Origin: Streptomyces sp. ATexAB-D23
GTDB taxonomy: Bacteria; Actinomycetota; Actinomycetes; Streptomycetales; Streptomycetaceae
Direction: 5' to 3'
Assembly (NCBI RefSeq): GCF_000373645.1
Contig: NZ_KB892013.1
Span: 1 to 64,000, forward strand
DNA length: 64,000 bases
The translations under genes and the position numbers were made by a program. Positions 8,907 to 16,938 of this stretch are shown here, piece after piece (position 1 is the first letter of the stretch; each line of letters starts with the position of its first letter). The notes beneath the pieces are model-generated. The model did no database searches and was not told the DNA's origin. It saw only the letters and a program-made list of their open reading frames with translations.

Positions 8907-9602
8907 TCAGCGCAGTCGCTTGAGCAGTTCACCGGCGAGCGGACCGGCCGATGCGGGGTTCTGGCCGGTGACCAGGTTGCGGTCCACGACCACGTGCGGG
9001 GCCCACGGCTCGCCCTCCTGGAAATCGGCCCCGATCTCCACGAGGCGGTCCTGGAGCAGCCACTTGGCCCTGTCGGCGAATCCCGCCTGGCTCTCCTCAG
9101 CGTTGGTGAAGCCGGTGAGCCGGTATCCGGCGAAGGTGTGGCCGCCGCCGTCGTCGGTTGCGGCGAGCACGGCGGCCGGGGCGTGGCAGACGATGCCCAG
9201 GGGCATGCCCGACTCCAGGGCCCGGTTCAGCAGCCGGCCGGAGTCGGCGTTCACCGCCAGGTCCTCCATGGGGCCGTGTCCGCCGGGGTAGAACACCGCC
9301 GCGTAATCCGCGGGGTCGATGTCCTCCACCCTGAGCGGGTGTTCGAGTTCGGTCATGCCGGCGACGGCCGCGGCCATCCGGTCGGCGTTCTCCTGGCCGT
9401 CGTTGAACTCGGGAGCAAGGCTGCCCCGGTCGACAGTGGGCACCACGCCGCCGGGGGTGGCGACGACGATCTCGTGCCCCGCCGCTTCGAACGCCTCGTA
9501 GGGGGCGACGATCTCCTCCGCCCAGAAGCCGGTCGGATGTTCGGTCCCGTCGGCGAGCGTCCAATGGTCGGCGCCGGTCACAACGAACAGAATCTTTGCC
9601 AC
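8907..9602 (-). CDS. DJ-1/PfpI family protein (type 1 glutamine amidotransferase-like)
   Basis: A 231-residue protein of the DJ-1/PfpI superfamily, which includes chaperones, glyoxalase III and stress proteins. It begins MAKILFVVTGADHW-type from a GTG at 9602. The nucleophile elbow GIVCHAPAAV places the conserved Cys at about residue 139, and the Glu/Asp-containing front segment (GFWAEEIVAPYEAFEAAG) is typical of the HchA-like branch. The longer open frame upstream is low-complexity and unlikely to be translated. It is convergent with gnd. The exact substrate is unknown; a role in aldehyde or oxidative stress is inferred. Confidence 0.85.
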   Translation of the reverse strand: MAKILFVVTGADHWTLADGTEHPTGFWAEEIVAPYEAFEAAGHEIVVATPGGVVPTVDRGSLAPEFNDGQENADRMAAAVAGMTELEHPLRVEDIDPADYAAVFYPGGHGPMEDLAVNADSGRLLNRALESGMPLGIVCHAPAAVLAATDDGGGHTFAGYRLTGFTNAEESQAGFADRAKWLLQDRLVEIGADFQEGEPWAPHVVVDRNLVTGQNPASAGPLAGELLKRLR

Positions 9603-9751
9603 GTCACGTCTTCCGCAGAGCCGGGGCGTCACCGCCCGGGAGGGTTTCGCGTGACGGCGATCCGGAAAGGGGGCGCCGTCACGCCGGGAGGCAGACCGTA
9701 CGGCCGCTGCCGTGCGAGGCATACGCGGGCCGCCGCGTGGGAACGGCGGTG

Positions 9752-9765
9752 CATCCCATGGGATG
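9752..9765. promoter_or_regulatory. 14-bp perfect palindrome CATCCCATGGGATG
   Basis: A perfect palindrome 150 bp upstream of the DJ-1/PfpI gene and 267 bp upstream of the MgtC gene, in a 429-bp divergent gap. It is a possible operator, but nothing links it to a named regulator. The rest of the gap (9603-10031) shows no supported gene. Confidence 0.3.
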
Positions 9766-10031
9766 ACGGTGATGAAGCAGACGGCGGTCCCCGGCCCCGC
9801 CGACGCCTTCCCGGGCCGGGCGGGGTGAAACCGCGTCATCCCCCGGCGGCCCCGGTGCGGGAGTCACCGCCGTCGGGACGGGTACGGTGGTGATCGCGCC
9901 GCCGCACCAGCGCACCGCCCGGCCCGGTGGAGCCCCGGCGCTTCCCCTTCCGGGGGCCGGCCGCCCGGAAGGACGAGGGGTGGCCGTCCGGCACGACGCG
10001 CCGGACCGGCCCGACGGGCATCGGAGGTCTC

Positions 10032-10778
10032 GTGGCACTCGACATCAACGAACCGTTCGGCCAGAACTGGACGCACGCGGCGCAGTTCGGCATCGCGTTC
10101 GGCCTGTCGTGTGCGATCGGTATCGAGCGTGAGATCCGCCAGAAGGCGGCAGGACTGCGCACGTACACGATCGTCGGCCTCGGCGCCGCGCTCTTCACAC
10201 TGGTCAGCAAATTCGGCTTCTCCGACGTCGTGGTCACAGGGCAGGTCGAGCTGGATCCGTCCCGGGTCGCGGCGCAGATCGTCTCCGGGCTCGGGTTCAT
10301 CGGCGGCGGCGTCATCTTCGTCCACCGCGGCTCGGTACGCGGCCTGACCACGGCGGCCTCGATCTGGCTCACCGCCGCCGTGGGCTGCGCGGCCGGGGCG
10401 GGGCTGCCCGTCCTCGCGACGCTGGCCACCCTCGCGTACTTCCTGGTGTCCTACGGCGTCCGTCCCCTCGCCCACCGGCTCCCCGCCCTGCGCAATGCCT
10501 CGATCGGCTACCGGATCACCTATACCGAGGGCGTCGGCGCGCTGCGGGAACTCGTCAACCACTGCACGGAGACCGGGTTCGCCGTCTCGGAGCTGACCAC
10601 GCTCTCCGCCGACGGCTCGGGCATGTTCCGGCGCCGCCGCTCGCAGCCGGACGCCGAGCGGACCGTCGAAGTCGCGCTGAGCGTGCAGGGACGCGGCGAC
10701 CTGGACGCCCTGACGGCACGGCTGGCGGGCACGGCGGGGGTCCTGGCGTGCAGCCGCAGCGACCTCGCCGACGAGTGA
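10032..10778 (+). CDS. MgtC/SapB family membrane protein
   Basis: A 248-residue protein. The first ~150 residues hold four to five transmembrane helices with the MgtC signature, including the ERE-type motif GIEREIRQKAAGLRTYTIVG and the stretch SGLGFIGGGVIFVHRGSVRG. A soluble C-terminal domain resembles the ACT-like tail of MgtC proteins. The GTG at 10032 has GGAGG five bases upstream, whereas an earlier in-frame ATG has none. MgtC proteins are tied to magnesium homeostasis and, in pathogens, to inhibition of the F-type ATPase. The role here is not determined by context. Confidence 0.88.
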   Translation: MALDINEPFGQNWTHAAQFGIAFGLSCAIGIEREIRQKAAGLRTYTIVGLGAALFTLVSKFGFSDVVVTGQVELDPSRVAAQIVSGLGFIGGGVIFVHRGSVRGLTTAASIWLTAAVGCAAGAGLPVLATLATLAYFLVSYGVRPLAHRLPALRNASIGYRITYTEGVGALRELVNHCTETGFAVSELTTLSADGSGMFRRRRSQPDAERTVEVALSVQGRGDLDALTARLAGTAGVLACSRSDLADE

Positions 10779-10839
10779 GCGTGGACGGGCGGCGCGAGGG
10801 CCGCTCCCGCCTGCCCGTGCGCTCGTATGCTCGGCTGCC

Positions 10840-12480
10840 ATGACGAGACGTACGCCCGCCCCGGCGCAGCCGTCCGTCGCGCTGCGCGAGATCCTCGCCT
10901 TCGACGACGGCGGGAGCCTGCGGCTGCTGCTGGCACCGGCCGGGCACGACGTCGGTGTACGGGGTGTGGCCGTGGGCGACGAGGGCCCGGCCCTGCCGCT
11001 CGACGGCTGCCTGGTACTGCTGACCGGCCCGCCCTCCGCCTCCCCCGGTGCCGCCGACCCGGTACGGGCGGCGGCCGACCGCGGCGCGTCCGGTGTGGTG
11101 CTGCGGGAGGTGGAAGGGGTGGCCGCCGCTCCGCAGGTGCTCGCCGCGGCCGAGGAGGCGGGGGTCGCCCTGCTGACCCGCGCGGAGTGGGCCGACTGGA
11201 CGGACACCGCGGCGCTGCTGCGGTCCGCGCTGGCCTGCGCGCGGGCGGGCCGGGGCGACGAGGTCCCGGGGCCGGCGGCCGGCGGCGCGGAGAGCCTGTC
11301 CGAAATCGCCGCGGCCGTGGCCGAGTACACCGGCGGTTCGATCACCATCGAGGACACCCGGCTGCGGGTGCTGGCCCACTCCGCCACCGGGCCGGACGCC
11401 GACGTGCTGCGCCGGTCCACCATCCTGGGCGGCCGGGTGCCGGACTGGCGGGTCGCGGAGCTGCGCCGCAGCGGCATGCTCCGGGCGCTGTGGACGTCCC
11501 GGGACGTGATCCACCGCGCGGCCGACGCGGAGGGACCCGAGCGCCTGATCATCGCGGTCCGCAGCGGCCCCGAAGTGCTCGGCTCGATCTGGGTGGCGGG
11601 TGACGGGCGCCCCCTGCGCGCGGGCGCGGCGGACGCCCTGCGCCGGGCCGCCGATGTCGCCGCTCCCCTGCTGGTACGGCACCGGCTGCGCGAGAGCGGG
11701 GCAGCCCGCCGCAGCGAACTCGCGCTGCGCGGCCTGCTGTACGGGGACGGCGACGCCCGCACCCATGCCTGGTCGCTCGGCCTGTCCCCCGACGCGGCGT
11801 GCGCGGTCGTGGTCGCCGAGCGCCGCGCCGCCGCACCGGCCCCGGGCGACCGCACCCTCGACGCGCTCGCGCTCCAGGCGGTCGCCTACCGGCCGTCGGT
11901 CCGGGTGCTGCGCGACGGTGAGCGGCTGCTGGTGCTGCTGCCCGTGGAGGCCGGGCCGGAGCGCGGCGCCCTCGCGCTGGCCCGGGAGCTGGCGGTCTCG
12001 GCCGCGCCCGGGGGCGCCGGGGTACTGGCGGGTGCCGGTCCGGTGGCCTCCGGCGCCCCCGGGGTGCGGGCCTCGTGCGAGGAGGCGCTGCTGATCGTGC
12101 GGGTGCTGCGCGAGCGGGCGGGCGCGGAGACGGAGGCCGACAGCACGCGGGCCGGCAAGCCCTACGCGGATGCCGCGGGCGTGGGTCCTTCGCTGGACGT
12201 CGCCCGTGTCCTGGACGCCGCCCGCCCGGTCTGGGAGGCGGGGAACGGTCCCGTGCACGACCTCGTGCGCGCCGATCTGGCGGCGGGCGGTGAGCTGGTC
12301 CGTTCACTGGCGGCCTACCTCGACGCGTCGGGCGACGTCGCCCGCGCGGCGGCCCGGCTGGTCGTCCACCCGAACACGCTGCGCTACCGGCTGCGGCGCG
12401 CCCGGGAGCGGTTCGGCGTGGACCTGGACGACCCCGACACCCGGCTGCTGGTGACCCTCGCCGTCCGTCTCAGCGGGTAG
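10840..12480 (+). CDS. PucR-type transcriptional regulator
   Basis: A 546-residue regulator. The N-terminal part is a PucR-like ligand domain (VSLREIL-type opening, then a region ending near residue 130). The C-terminal ~60 residues form the diagnostic PucR helix-turn-helix: LDASGDVARAAARL, then VHPNTLRYRLRRARERFGVD. A GGDEF-like middle segment is likely, as in CdaR-type members. PucR/CdaR proteins respond to purines, sugar acids or amino acids. It starts 62 bp after the MgtC stop on the same strand. Its target may be the downstream PLP decarboxylase; this is inference from adjacency. Confidence 0.88.
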   Translation: MTRRTPAPAQPSVALREILAFDDGGSLRLLLAPAGHDVGVRGVAVGDEGPALPLDGCLVLLTGPPSASPGAADPVRAAADRGASGVVLREVEGVAAAPQVLAAAEEAGVALLTRAEWADWTDTAALLRSALACARAGRGDEVPGPAAGGAESLSEIAAAVAEYTGGSITIEDTRLRVLAHSATGPDADVLRRSTILGGRVPDWRVAELRRSGMLRALWTSRDVIHRAADAEGPERLIIAVRSGPEVLGSIWVAGDGRPLRAGAADALRRAADVAAPLLVRHRLRESGAARRSELALRGLLYGDGDARTHAWSLGLSPDAACAVVVAERRAAAPAPGDRTLDALALQAVAYRPSVRVLRDGERLLVLLPVEAGPERGALALARELAVSAAPGGAGVLAGAGPVASGAPGVRASCEEALLIVRVLRERAGAETEADSTRAGKPYADAAGVGPSLDVARVLDAARPVWEAGNGPVHDLVRADLAAGGELVRSLAAYLDASGDVARAAARLVVHPNTLRYRLRRARERFGVDLDDPDTRLLVTLAVRLSG

Positions 12481-12636
12481 GTTGCCGTCTGTTCGCGCGG
12501 CTGCGGCGGGCGGGCCGCGTCCGTCGTCCCGTACGGCTCCCGACCACCGGGGCCATTGGTTTCCCGGCCAAGGCCGTGCTTCATTGTTGGCCGCCTGGAC
12601 AGAGACCTGGGGGCACCCATCAACGAATCTGGCTCC

Positions 12637-14034
12637 ATGAGCCCCTCATCGTCGCCTTCCTCCCTGTCCCCCTCCGCCTCCACCTCCGTCCCGCCGGCGC
12701 CGGCCTCGTCCGCGCGTGTCGCGGCAGCGGTCCGCCACGCCGTGGCCACCGGGCTGCTCGGCGAGTCCAGCCCGGTCGCCGGCTTCATCGACACGGACGG
12801 CGTGCGCGCGTCGGTCGCCGCCCTGCACGAGGCGTTCCCCGGGGTGCCGTCCGTGCTGCACACCTTCGCCGCGAAGGCCTCCTCGCTGGTGCCCGTGCTG
12901 CGGCTGCTCGCCCGGTGCGGGATGGGCTGCGAGGTCGCGAGCCCGGGTGAGCTGAGGCTCGCGCTGGACGCCGGGTTCGCTCCGTCGAAGATCGTGCTGG
13001 ACTCCCCCGCCAAGACACGGGACGAGATCCGCCGCGCCCTGGCGGTCGGTGTGGCGGTCAACGCCGACAACCTCGACGAGGTGGACCGGATCGCGTCGCT
13101 GCGCCCGTCCGACGCGGTGTCCGCCATCGGCCTGCGGGTCAACCCGCAGGTCGGCGGCGGCTCCATCGGCGCGATGAGCACGGCGACGGCCACGTCGAAG
13201 TTCGGCGTGGCGCTGCGCGACCCCGGCGCGCGCGAGCGGGTCGTGAAGGCGTTCGCCGCGCACCCGTGGCTGACCCGCCTGCACGCGCACGTCGGTTCGC
13301 AGGGCTGCTCCCTGGAGCTGATCACGGCCGGGATCGCCGAGACGTACCGGCTGGCCGAGGAGATCAACACCGCGCTCGGCCGCCGGCAGATCACCGGGCT
13401 CGACATCGGCGGCGGGCTCCCGGTCAACTTCGCCGACGACGAGGTCCGCCCCAGCTTCGCCGCGTACGCGACGGCGCTGCGTGCGGCGGTGCCCGGCCTC
13501 TTCGACGGCCGGTACGAACTGGTCACCGAGTTCGGCCGCTCGCTCCTCGCGAAGAACGGGTTCATCGGGGCGCTGGTCGAGTACACGAAGGACGCGGGCG
13601 GTCGCCGCATAGCGCTCACCCACGCGGGCGCCCAGACCGCCACGCGTACCGTCTTCATGCCGGAGGCGTGGCCGCTGCGGGTCGGCGCCTTCGACGCCGA
13701 GGGACGGCCCAAGGACGGGCCCGCGCTGGTCCAGGACGTCGCCGGCCCGTGCTGCTTCGCCGGGGACGTCGTCGCGCACGCCAGGGAACTGCCCGAACTG
13801 CGGGCCGGGGACTATGTGGTGCTGTACGACACGGGCGCGTACTACTTCTCCACGCCGTGGTCGTACAACAGCCTGCCGCGCCCGGCGGTGTACGGGTTCG
13901 ACGTGGCGGAACGGGCCGGGCAGGAGGAGCCCGCGGTCCGCTTCGCGCCCGTGCGCGACGCCCAGACGCTCGACTCGGTCTCCGCCGAGAGCGGCCTCGC
14001 ACACGCGGACGCGCTGCTCGCCCTGCACGGCTGA
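12637..14034 (+). CDS. Fold-type III PLP decarboxylase, diaminopimelate decarboxylase-like
   Basis: A 465-residue enzyme of the alanine-racemase-fold decarboxylases. The PLP lysine is in VLHTFAAKASSLVPVL (residue about 76), followed by HVGSQG, the glycine-rich GLDIGGGLPVNF and the C-terminal motifs GPCCFAGDVV and YDTGAYYFS that supply the Cys and Tyr from the partner subunit. The GPCCFAGD box differs from the GPxCESxD form usual in lysine-biosynthetic LysA, so this is probably a paralogue that decarboxylates another amino acid. The first 30 residues are Ser/Pro-rich and disordered. I chose the ATG at 12637 for lack of homology before it. Confidence 0.82.
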   Translation: MSPSSSPSSLSPSASTSVPPAPASSARVAAAVRHAVATGLLGESSPVAGFIDTDGVRASVAALHEAFPGVPSVLHTFAAKASSLVPVLRLLARCGMGCEVASPGELRLALDAGFAPSKIVLDSPAKTRDEIRRALAVGVAVNADNLDEVDRIASLRPSDAVSAIGLRVNPQVGGGSIGAMSTATATSKFGVALRDPGARERVVKAFAAHPWLTRLHAHVGSQGCSLELITAGIAETYRLAEEINTALGRRQITGLDIGGGLPVNFADDEVRPSFAAYATALRAAVPGLFDGRYELVTEFGRSLLAKNGFIGALVEYTKDAGGRRIALTHAGAQTATRTVFMPEAWPLRVGAFDAEGRPKDGPALVQDVAGPCCFAGDVVAHARELPELRAGDYVVLYDTGAYYFSTPWSYNSLPRPAVYGFDVAERAGQEEPAVRFAPVRDAQTLDSVSAESGLAHADALLALHG

Positions 14035-14094
14035 GGCGGGCCGCGCCGACCCGGGAGGACACGACCGAAGGCGGGCCGGGGAACGGACAGAATT

Positions 14095-14124
14095 TAGTAG
14101 CCATGTACATAGTAGCTATGTACG
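14095..14124. promoter_or_regulatory. MarR operator candidate just before the MarR gene
   Basis: GTACATAG (14105-14112) and CTATGTAC (14116-14123) form a perfect 8-bp inverted repeat with a TAG spacer. The same DNA is also a tandem duplication of TAGTAGCYATGTAC (14095 and 14110). It is AT-rich compared with its surroundings and ends 10 bp before the MarR start codon, where bound protein would block transcription or translation, as expected for autoregulation. Confidence 0.65.
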
Positions 14125-14133
14125 GTATCCCTC

Positions 14134-14610
14134 ATGAGCAACGCGATCGAAGGCGCGACGCCGGGTTTCCTGGTCTGGCGCCTGTCCATGAAATGGCGAG
14201 TGGCACTCGACCGGGCGCTGGCTCCGGTGGGCCTGACCCACGCGCAGTACTCGCTGGTGGCGTCCCTGCTGGGGATGGAGCGGGCGGGGCTGCGGCCGAG
14301 TCAGCGCGCACTCGCCGAGCACACCGGACTCGAAGCGCTCTACGTCTCGAAACTGGCCCGCGGCCTGGCGGCCGCGGGGCTCGTCGAGCGCGCCGCCGAC
14401 CCCTCGGACAGCAGGGCGGTCCAGCTGTCGCTGACCGAGGAGGGTCGCGCGGCGGCGAGCCGCGCGGTCGAGGTGGTGCGGCAGCTGATCGATGAGCTGC
14501 TGGCACCCCTCGGCGGGCTCGGCGGACCGGCCACCGAGGCGTTCACCCGGACACTGACGGCACTGCTCGACGTGCCCGTTCCCGCCGTCACCAGTTCTCC
14601 CGAGGAGTGA
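14134..14610 (+). CDS. MarR-family transcriptional regulator
   Basis: A 158-residue winged-helix regulator. The core LRPSQRALAEHTGLEALYVS contains the recognition helix, followed by the wing signature LVERAADPSDSRAVQLSLTEEG (in pieces), the classic MarR D-x-R box. The ATG at 14134 lies directly after an inverted repeat likely to be its operator. It is translationally coupled to the next gene, which encodes a second small winged-helix-like protein, so the two may act together. Confidence 0.92.
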   Translation: MSNAIEGATPGFLVWRLSMKWRVALDRALAPVGLTHAQYSLVASLLGMERAGLRPSQRALAEHTGLEALYVSKLARGLAAAGLVERAADPSDSRAVQLSLTEEGRAAASRAVEVVRQLIDELLAPLGGLGGPATEAFTRTLTALLDVPVPAVTSSPEE

Positions 14611-14612
14611 CC

Positions 14613-15056
14613 ATGGCTACCGCACCCCCTGTCAACGGCCAGATCATCGGCATGGCGCACTACGCCACCCGGGCCGTCCTTGAACGGCTGCTCGCGACCA
14701 CCGGCACCACCTTCCACCAGTCCGTCGCGCTGACCGCAACCGCCGACAGGGGCGGGACCGTCGAGCGCCGGCAGCTGGTCGAGCGCATGACCGGGGCGGT
14801 GAAGCTGGACGTGGCCGTGGTGGAACGGACCCTGTCGGAGCTGACGTCGGCCGGACTGCTGGAGGAGCGGCCCGGCGAGCGCCCCCTGCTGGCCCTGACC
14901 GCCGAGGGCGAGGCGCTGGAGCGTTCACACCGCGCAGGCGTCGCCGCGGTCACGGCCACGCTGTACGGGGACCTGCCGGCCGAGGACCTGGCAGCGGCGG
15001 GCCGGGTACTGACCGAGGTGACCGCGCGGGCGAACGCGGTGCTGGCCACGGGCTGA
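14613..15056 (+). CDS. Small winged-helix (MarR-like) protein
   Basis: A 147-residue protein with MarR-like organisation: a helical front end (MAHYATRAVLERLLATTGTTF), a central helix pair and a wing-like segment VVERTLSELTSAGLLEER, then LALTAEGEALE, which matches the MarR wing end. It lacks the usual D-x-R box. The ATG at 14613 is preceded by GAGGAG at ideal distance; a GTG at 14607 would overlap the MarR stop. It is probably co-translated with the MarR gene. It could be a partner regulator or an antagonist; the sequence does not decide. Confidence 0.72.
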   Translation: MATAPPVNGQIIGMAHYATRAVLERLLATTGTTFHQSVALTATADRGGTVERRQLVERMTGAVKLDVAVVERTLSELTSAGLLEERPGERPLLALTAEGEALERSHRAGVAAVTATLYGDLPAEDLAAAGRVLTEVTARANAVLATG

Positions 15057-15116
15057 CCGCTCCCGGGCCGTGTCCGGAAAATCCCGTCGTACGCTCGAAG
15101 AACGCGACCCGGCGGC

Positions 15117-15341
15117 TCAGCCGACCGGTGACGGCTCCGGCTCGGGCGGCGGCACCGGCTCGGGGTCCGGCGCCGGCGGCTGCGGGATCGGGTCGGGCGC
15201 GGGCCCCGGCGGGGTGGGCGAGGGCGGGGTGGGCGCGGGTCCCGGCGGGGTCGGCGTCGGCTCGGGCAGCGGCTGCGGCGGTCCCGGAATCGGCCCGGGG
15301 GTGGGTGCCGGCGGTACGGGGTCGGGGAACGGATGAGTCAT
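15117..15341 (-). CDS. Small proline-rich protein
   Basis: A 74-residue protein made almost entirely of Pro, with Gly, Ala, Glu, Asp and Thr spacers in PxP-type repeats (opening MTHPFPDPVPPAPTPGP). There is no signal peptide or membrane segment. The ATG at 15341 has GGAGG six bases upstream, which argues it is really translated and not a repeat artefact. The opposite strand reads as Gly/Ser repeats and has no such site. No function is known to me; it may be a flexible scaffold or linker-like protein. Confidence 0.6.
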   Translation of the reverse strand: MTHPFPDPVPPAPTPGPIPGPPQPLPEPTPTPPGPAPTPPSPTPPGPAPDPIPQPPAPDPEPVPPPEPEPSPVG

Positions 15342-15465
15342 CTCGGGCCTCCGAACGGTCGGGGGTGGCTCTCTTCCACCGTCTCCCGGAGCGGCTTCCC
15401 GCGCCCGGCGAGCCCATACGTACGGACCAAGGGCGCTGCCCCGGCCGGCTCAGCGCCCGGCCGGC

Positions 15466-16113
15466 TCAGCGCCCGGCCGCCGCCACGGCGGCGGCCAGCC
15501 CGGGGCGCGGGCTGGACAGCACCGGGACCCGGGTCGCCGTACGGTCGGCCGCCCCGGCCATGGAGCCCTGCGCGAGCACGATCACATCGGCGTCCGTCAC
15601 CGCGTCGGCCTCGGCGGCGACGAGGTCCAGGCAGCCGTCCCCGTCACCGGCCGCGAAGCGCTCCCAGGCGCCCGCCACCAGCACGGTGCGCACATCCGCC
15701 GCGGGCAGCCCGGCCCTGAGCGCCTCCTCGGCGAGCAGTGCGCGGGTCGGTGCCAGGGTGGAGGCGAGGGTGGCGAGGACGGTGACCCGCCCCGCGCGGA
15801 CGGCAGTGGCCGCCATCGGCCGGTCGACGCGCAGGACCGGGGCACCCAGCGCGGGACCGGCGGACTCGGCCACGGCGCCGATGGTGGAACAGGTGCAGAG
15901 CACCGCGTCCGCCCCCGCGGCGACCGCCTCGGCGACCAGCGCCTCCACCTCGTCCGCCACCACCTCGGGGCCCAGGGCCACGGCCCGGGTGAGCAGTTCC
16001 TCGCGCACGACATGACGCAGGACGAGCCCCGGGTGGTCGGCGTCACGCAGGGCGTCGAAGACCGGGACATGGACGGGCGAGGTGTGCAGCAGCGCGAGCG
16101 TCATCGGTGACAC
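15466..16113 (-). CDS. Asp/Glu racemase-superfamily protein with a single catalytic Cys
   Basis: A 215-residue protein of the Asp/Glu/hydantoin racemase superfamily. The N-terminal Cys site is VLCTCSTIG, near residue 70. At the position where racemases usually carry the second Cys (VxLxCT), this protein has VIVLAQGSM. A two-base racemisation mechanism is therefore doubtful; a decarboxylase or isomerase, as in arylmalonate decarboxylases, or a divergent racemase is possible. The GTG start at 16113 has GGAGG six bases upstream. It is the last gene of a panD-GNAT-racemase operon, 15 bp after the GNAT gene. Confidence 0.78.
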   Translation of the reverse strand: MSPMTLALLHTSPVHVPVFDALRDADHPGLVLRHVVREELLTRAVALGPEVVADEVEALVAEAVAAGADAVLCTCSTIGAVAESAGPALGAPVLRVDRPMAATAVRAGRVTVLATLASTLAPTRALLAEEALRAGLPAADVRTVLVAGAWERFAAGDGDGCLDLVAAEADAVTDADVIVLAQGSMAGAADRTATRVPVLSSPRPGLAAAVAAAGR

Positions 16114-16128
16114 GCCGGACCTCCGCCG

Positions 16129-16482
16129 TCAGTACAGCTCGGGGTGCGAGGCGAGCTGCACCTTCGCACGCTCCACCAGCCCGGCCGGCGCCTCGGGAGC
16201 CTGCTCGGGATGGCGCGAGGCCCACTTGGCGGCGTACGGGCACAGCGGAACGACGGGCACACCCTCACGGCCCGCCATGGCGTAGAACTCCGCGACCAGC
16301 GCGCCCGCGAGGCCCTTGCCCTCGTGCCCGGACTCGACGACCGTGTGCACGGCGACGAGGGCGGCGGGCTCGCCGTCCATCACGAAGTACGCGATGGTCC
16401 CGGCGACCCCGCCGTCCTCGTACGCCAGCAGCTTGCCCGCTGCCCGGTCGTCACGGATCTCGGGCCCGGTCTGCTCTGCCAT
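16129..16482 (-). CDS. GNAT-family N-acetyltransferase, panD-linked
   Basis: A 117-residue compact GNAT protein. The acetyl-CoA-binding region ESGHEGKGLAGALVAEF carries the R/Q-x-x-G-x-G/A-like turn (here GKGLAG), near residue 75. The front segment LAYEDGGVAGTIAYFVMDGE is a typical beta-strand set. It starts 30 bp after panD on the same strand and is followed 15 bp later by the racemase-like gene. In E. coli the GNAT-fold protein PanZ activates and regulates PanD, so the linkage is suggestive, but actinobacterial PanD is thought to self-process. Confidence 0.82.
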   Translation of the reverse strand: MAEQTGPEIRDDRAAGKLLAYEDGGVAGTIAYFVMDGEPAALVAVHTVVESGHEGKGLAGALVAEFYAMAGREGVPVVPLCPYAAKWASRHPEQAPEAPAGLVERAKVQLASHPELY

Positions 16483-16512
16483 GACGAGATACCCCTAGCT
16501 GGAGGAGACGCT

Positions 16513-16938
16513 TCAGCGCGCCGCGGGCACCGCGTGCGGGCTGCGCTCGGTCTCGCTGCCCGGCACGGGCGCGGAGGCGTCGGCGCCGAGTGCGACGATG
16601 CGGTTGTCCGCGTCGACGTGAACGATACGCGGAACGAGGGCACGCGCCTCGGCATCCTCGACCTGGGCGTAGCTGATGAGGATGACCAGATCACCCGGGT
16701 GCACGAGGTGGGCGGCGGCACCATTGATCCCGATCACCCCGGAGCCGCGCTCCCCCTCGATGACGTACGTCTCCAGGCGGGCGCCGTTGTCGATGTCCAC
16801 GATGTGGACCAGCTCGCCGGGCAGCAGATCCGCGGCCTCCATGAGCTCGGCATCGACCGTGACAGACCCGACATAGTGCAGGTCGGCCTGGGTGACGGTG
16901 GCGCGGTGGATCTTGGACTTGAACATGGTTCGCAGCAT
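16513..16938 (-). CDS. panD: Aspartate 1-decarboxylase precursor
   Basis: A 141-residue pyruvoyl enzyme making beta-alanine from L-aspartate for pantothenate and coenzyme A. The proenzyme starts [20 protein letters not shown] and carries the self-cleavage site Gly24-Ser25 in LHYVGSVTV, exactly at the canonical position. Cleavage yields the pyruvoyl group on the new alpha chain. The conserved NGAAAHL and the C-terminal region are intact. The ATG at 16938 is preceded by AGGAGTGCCTCG; an upstream open extension is not needed. It is the first gene of a three-gene operon. Confidence 0.96.
   Translation of the reverse strand: MLRTMFKSKIHRATVTQADLHYVGSVTVDAELMEAADLLPGELVHIVDIDNGARLETYVIEGERGSGVIGINGAAAHLVHPGDLVILISYAQVEDAEARALVPRIVHVDADNRIVALGADASAPVPGSETERSPHAVPAAR

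Noticed and set aside
15070..15336. Gly/Ser-rich open frame on the plus strand opposite the proline-rich gene
   Set aside because: It is the complement of a proline repeat; it lacks a ribosome site, whereas the opposite strand has GGAGG at ideal spacing.
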